From Nymphaea colorata (taxonomy: Eukaryota; Streptophyta; Magnoliopsida; Nymphaeales; Nymphaeaceae), in NCBI RefSeq assembly GCF_008831285.2, contig NC_045149.1, forward strand, positions 22,574,535 to 22,638,534: a stretch of 64,000 nt of DNA. Reading direction: 5' to 3'. The notes beneath the pieces were generated by a model. That model searched no databases and was not told where the DNA came from. It was given only the letters and a program-made list of their open reading frames with translations. Made by a program: the position numbers and the translations under genes. Below, one piece after another: positions 62,201-64,000 of this stretch. Positions within the stretch are counted from its first letter, which is position 1. Each line of letters begins with the position of its first letter.

Positions 62201-63554
62201 TCTGGTTGCAAAGGGGTTCAGCCAGAAGTATGGGATCGACTATCTTGAGACCTTTGCCTCTGTTGCAAAGTTGAAGATCGTGAGGGTTATTCTTGCTCTT
62301 GTTGTGCACAGGAAGTGGCGCATGGACCAGCTTGATGTTAAAAATGCGTTCTTGAACGGCCATCTGGAGGAAGAAGTCTATATGAGCATGCCTCCCGGGT
62401 ATGTTCAAGAGGGAAAATGTTGTCACCTCAAGAAAGCTTTGTATGGCCTGAAGCAATCGCCTAGAGCTTGGTTTGAGAGACTAAGGATCGTTATGAAGTC
62501 TACTAGGTACAAGCAAGGAAATGGAGATCATACCCTATTCATAAAGCAGAGAGATGGTCTGGTGAGTCTTCTCCTTGTCTACGTTGATGATATGATTGTC
62601 ACTGGCAGTGATGAAGAAGAAAACAGAAAGATGAAGGAGAGATTAGCTAAAGAATTCGACCTCAAGGATCTGGGTAAGCTGAGATACTTTCTGGGGATAG
62701 AGATTGCTCGATCAGAGACAGGGCTGGTTATGAATCAAAGGAAGTACACTCTTGACTTACTAAAGGAGACAGGTAAACTTGGTTGTAGGCCCTATCTTAC
62801 TCCTATGGAGTCGGGGACTAAGATAAGTATCAAGACGGGCACTATTCTGGATGAGGAAGGAAAAGGGCGATATCAGAGGCTAGTCGGTAAGCTTATCTAT
62901 CTTACTCTAACTCGCCCTGATATCACGTATGCGGTAAATGTGCTAAGTCAATTTATGCATGCTCCCACGGATTGTCACTGGAAGAGTGCAGAAAGAGTGT
63001 TGGGATATCTAAAGAATGACCCAGGAAAAGGACTGCTGTATACTCGACAAGACAAACTTACTATTGAGGGCTACTCAGATGCAGATTGGGCAGGTTGCAC
63101 TAACACAAGGAGGTCCACTACAGGGTATTGTATCTTTCTTGGAGGTAACCTAGTTGTTTGGAGAAGTAAGAGGCAAGAAGTATGTTCGAGGTCTAGTGCT
63201 GAGGCTGAGTACAGGGCTGTTGCAATGGGGGTTACAGAGATGCTGTGGCTGAAGATTCTTTTGACTGATATTGGTGTGGAACTAGGAGATAAAATGAAGA
63301 TGTACTGTGACAACAAGTCTGCGATTAATCTTGCCAATAATCCAGTTCTACACGACAGGACCAAACATGTGGAGATTGACCGTCATTTTATCCGGGAACG
63401 CATTGACTCAAAGGAGCTGATTCTGCCATATATGAAGTCTGAAGATCAAGTTGCAGACGTCCTAACTAAAGGGCTTTGTACTTCTTCATTCGAAAAGAAT
63501 GTTAGCAAGCTTGGCATGTTTGACATGTATGCCAAGCTTGAGGGGGAGTGTTAG
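59244..63554 (+). CDS. Copia gag-pol polyprotein, intact, 1,436 residues
   Basis: The polyprotein drives retrotransposition. The start is the first in-frame ATG (MAEAMGTQKD); the frame is open further upstream but lacks ATG. In order: Gag/UBN2-type region (LTKDNYLSWSAALE near residue 35); CCHC zinc knuckle CTHCNKLGHSVDFC (about 251-264); protease WIVDSGATHHM with active-site Asp at 354; integrase HHCC zinc finger (His near 490 and 495, Cys near 519 and 522) and catalytic DD35E triad (Asp 549, Asp 612, Glu 648); reverse transcriptase with NKTWEVVDIPKG, WVYNVKYKPDG and the active site YVDD at 1113-1116; RNase H with YSDADWAG (Asp near 1279) and SSAEAEYRA. The stop (TAG, 63552-63554) lies just inside the 3' LTR. 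No frameshift or premature stop is present, so the element may be autonomous; expression is not shown. Confidence 0.96.
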   Translation: MAEAMGTQKDAVLDAGSASKTENVPIQVTSIRLTKDNYLSWSAALEIGITSRGRLSYITGDKPAPIKSDPQWATWALEDSQVKVWIISSVSSDIQPLILRKPTSFDMWTVLAKMYGRKKRHLRTYQIKRSIYSLTQGDLSVAAFYAALKTKWEELDYHVTDEWKCSSDHSLYWEKEWMDRTFLFLGGLRDEFESIRSQILNGDEIPGIEEVYARVESEEQRRQVMHLDTGHGPSAFVSHASGTGQRPARHCTHCNKLGHSVDFCWDLHPEKRLVRGRPPSGKRSPSVSDSSHSNPSSGAKSKLSPDQLKELQAYISRLSTTPEESSTSEGAQLAQALVASTDQGNPSLGDWIVDSGATHHMTGDSKLFQEYQLSSGKQRVSMADGSSISVAGKGSLSLLNKYRLHNALHVPNIPVNLLSVSSITKELNCNLIFSADHCSLQDLVTGKKIGIDSVTDGLYRLPVKVASALISATSGHLSGVNDRSTVLRWHERLGHLPFSLIKKLFPHLFASVSIDSFACEVCQLAKHVRASYPISLNKTTHPFALVHSDVWGPSGVPTCGGCHYFLTLIDDYSRCTFVYLLRERSEVPAVVKNFVAFVETQFHTTVQAFRTDNAREYVSQSLDDFLKGKGIVHETSCSYTPPQNDIAERKNRHLLNVTRAIMFQRHVPKRYWGDALLTSAHLINRMPTRVLDGQSPYSTLWPTQNPWPLTPRVFGCSCFVHNHSPTLKKLDPRSIKGVFLGYSSTQKGYKCVDPTTSKVYVSRDVTFHEHESYFPVNPLQGECLGNKGEEYSSNQLIQFMKFLDYKVSPSVIDTVTVSNEKGSHMEGVTVDAQPTVARDHLFGQVYVRKEKATVEDIGDEDRTNPNLVISPDDPSPSNEELPIALRKGTRSCTSHPIQRFVSYAKLSTNYKCFITTLSKVVIPRSVDDAKDDPKWLHAMTEEMGALAKNKTWEVVDIPKGTHLVGSKWVYNVKYKPDGTVDRYKARLVAKGFSQKYGIDYLETFASVAKLKIVRVILALVVHRKWRMDQLDVKNAFLNGHLEEEVYMSMPPGYVQEGKCCHLKKALYGLKQSPRAWFERLRIVMKSTRYKQGNGDHTLFIKQRDGLVSLLLVYVDDMIVTGSDEEENRKMKERLAKEFDLKDLGKLRYFLGIEIARSETGLVMNQRKYTLDLLKETGKLGCRPYLTPMESGTKISIKTGTILDEEGKGRYQRLVGKLIYLTLTRPDITYAVNVLSQFMHAPTDCHWKSAERVLGYLKNDPGKGLLYTRQDKLTIEGYSDADWAGCTNTRRSTTGYCIFLGGNLVVWRSKRQEVCSRSSAEAEYRAVAMGVTEMLWLKILLTDIGVELGDKMKMYCDNKSAINLANNPVLHDRTKHVEIDRHFIRERIDSKELILPYMKSEDQVADVLTKGLCTSSFEKNVSKLGMFDMYAKLEGEC
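63506..63540. repeat. Perfect 12-bp inverted repeat before the polypurine tract
   Basis: CAAGCTTGGCAT (63506-63517) and ATGCCAAGCTTG (63529-63540) pair across an 11-base loop within the last codons of pol (KLGM...YAKLE), abutting the polypurine tract. Confidence 0.85.
63540..63548 (+). promoter_or_regulatory. Polypurine tract of the copia element
   Basis: GAGGGGGAG immediately precedes the 3' LTR, the site where plus-strand synthesis is primed. Confidence 0.9.
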
Positions 63555-63825
63555 AATATGTTGTTGTGGGAACCGGGTCCATATCTGGACCCGGTTCTAT
63601 GGGGCGCGGGTACCGAGGTGGGCTCGGTACCCTAGGCAGCTTCTCCTCTCTCCCTCTTTATATTGTCACTTATGTATAAGTGTTGAATTAAGTGAAATAG
63701 TATTTTTTCTCTCTCCTAGGGTTGCGGGTGTGCACCTAGGTAGAGCTTCCCGTGGTTTTTTTCCTCGTCCGAGGTTTTTCCACGTACATCGTGTGTTCTT
63801 CCTCTACGTGGTTTGTGTTTCTACA
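63549..63825 (+). repeat. 3' LTR, 277 bp
   Basis: Matches the 5' LTR except for three substitutions (in GGGGCG, GAGGTG and CCACGT contexts) and the lack of one 9-bp unit near the end. Both inverted-repeat pairs are retained. Confidence 0.97.
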
Positions 63826-63830
63826 CTATG

Positions 63831-64000
63831 TAATGAAGAGATTAGGGCCAACCTACCACATTGAAAGAATGTGACTGTTTCCAGTCCACTAAAATTCCCA
63901 AGGGTTTACTAGATTTTCCTCACAACAGCAAACCTTCTGACTAATAACCGAAAAAAACCTTACCAGCAAGAACCTAATATGATATTTGTGACAATGTACA
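63831..64000. other. Flanking sequence right of the retrotransposon
   Basis: No exon can be claimed. On the minus strand a donor-like CTTGCTG|GTAAGG lies near 63961, and the 40 bases upstream are open in two frames, but neither translation resembles the expected helicase sequence. Confidence 0.35.

Larger units (their letters stand above)
58664..63830 (+). mobile_element. Complete Ty1/copia LTR retrotransposon
   Basis: The element runs from 58669 to 63825, starts TGTTAGAATATG and ends TTTCTACA, and is flanked by the 5-bp target duplication CTATG (58664-58668 and 63826-63830). Order: 5' LTR, tRNA-iMet primer site, one uninterrupted gag-pol frame (gag, protease, integrase, reverse transcriptase, RNase H), polypurine tract, 3' LTR. 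Integrase before reverse transcriptase defines copia (Pseudoviridae). The LTRs differ by three substitutions and one 9-bp indel, so the insertion is young. It is antisense to, and probably within an intron of, the SRS2-like helicase gene. Confidence 0.97.

Noticed and set aside
63950-64000. Possible helicase exon at the right edge with donor-like GTAAGG
   Set aside because: Neither open frame resembles the expected helicase sequence and the window ends before any acceptor.

Overview
This is nuclear DNA of a seed plant, almost certainly a flowering plant. The genes have GT-AG introns of 90 bases to several kilobases. They encode plant-specific families: an SRA-SET histone methyltransferase, an expansin-like B protein, a plastid Clp subunit and a CSC1/OSCA channel. 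Plastid DNA fragments and a Ty1/copia element lie among them. I cannot name the species.

Layout. 1-5.5 kb is gene-free: short GC-rich motif arrays, a G21 tract, a diverged ~268-bp tandem repeat and a TCGAG-rich dispersed repeat. 5.6-11 kb holds a SUVH5/6-type methyltransferase on the + strand, with a 2.5-kb intron in its 5' leader, an uninterrupted coding region broken by one apparent -1 frameshift in the SRA domain, and a decayed tandem copy of its own 3' end just after the stop. 11-19 kb is mostly non-coding, with a plastid ndhF fragment and a minus-strand promoter-like site. 19.2-21.7 kb is a five-exon expansin-like B gene (minus). 24.3-32.1 kb is a seven-exon CLPR4 gene (minus), with a SINE in one intron. 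32.8-41 kb is non-coding: a plastid ycf2 fragment, a hAT-type MITE, a second MITE-like element, tRNA-like fragments and small tandem duplications. 41.6-47.4 kb is a six-exon ERD4/CSC1-like gene (+). 49.4-57.4 kb carries twelve 3' exons of an SRS2-like UvrD-type DNA helicase (minus); its 5' part is not recognisable in the window. A complete, very young copia retrotransposon (58669-63825, LTRs and a 5-bp target duplication) lies upstream of these exons in the opposite orientation, most likely inside an intron of the helicase gene.

The genes do not form a pathway: they are independent housekeeping or stress genes (chromatin methylation, cell wall, plastid proteolysis, osmosensing membrane channel, DNA repair). 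Exon models were built by hand from splice consensus, reading phase and recalled family sequence; every internal phase of the three complete multi-exon models closes. No CRISPR, operon or ribosome-binding-site features are expected or seen.
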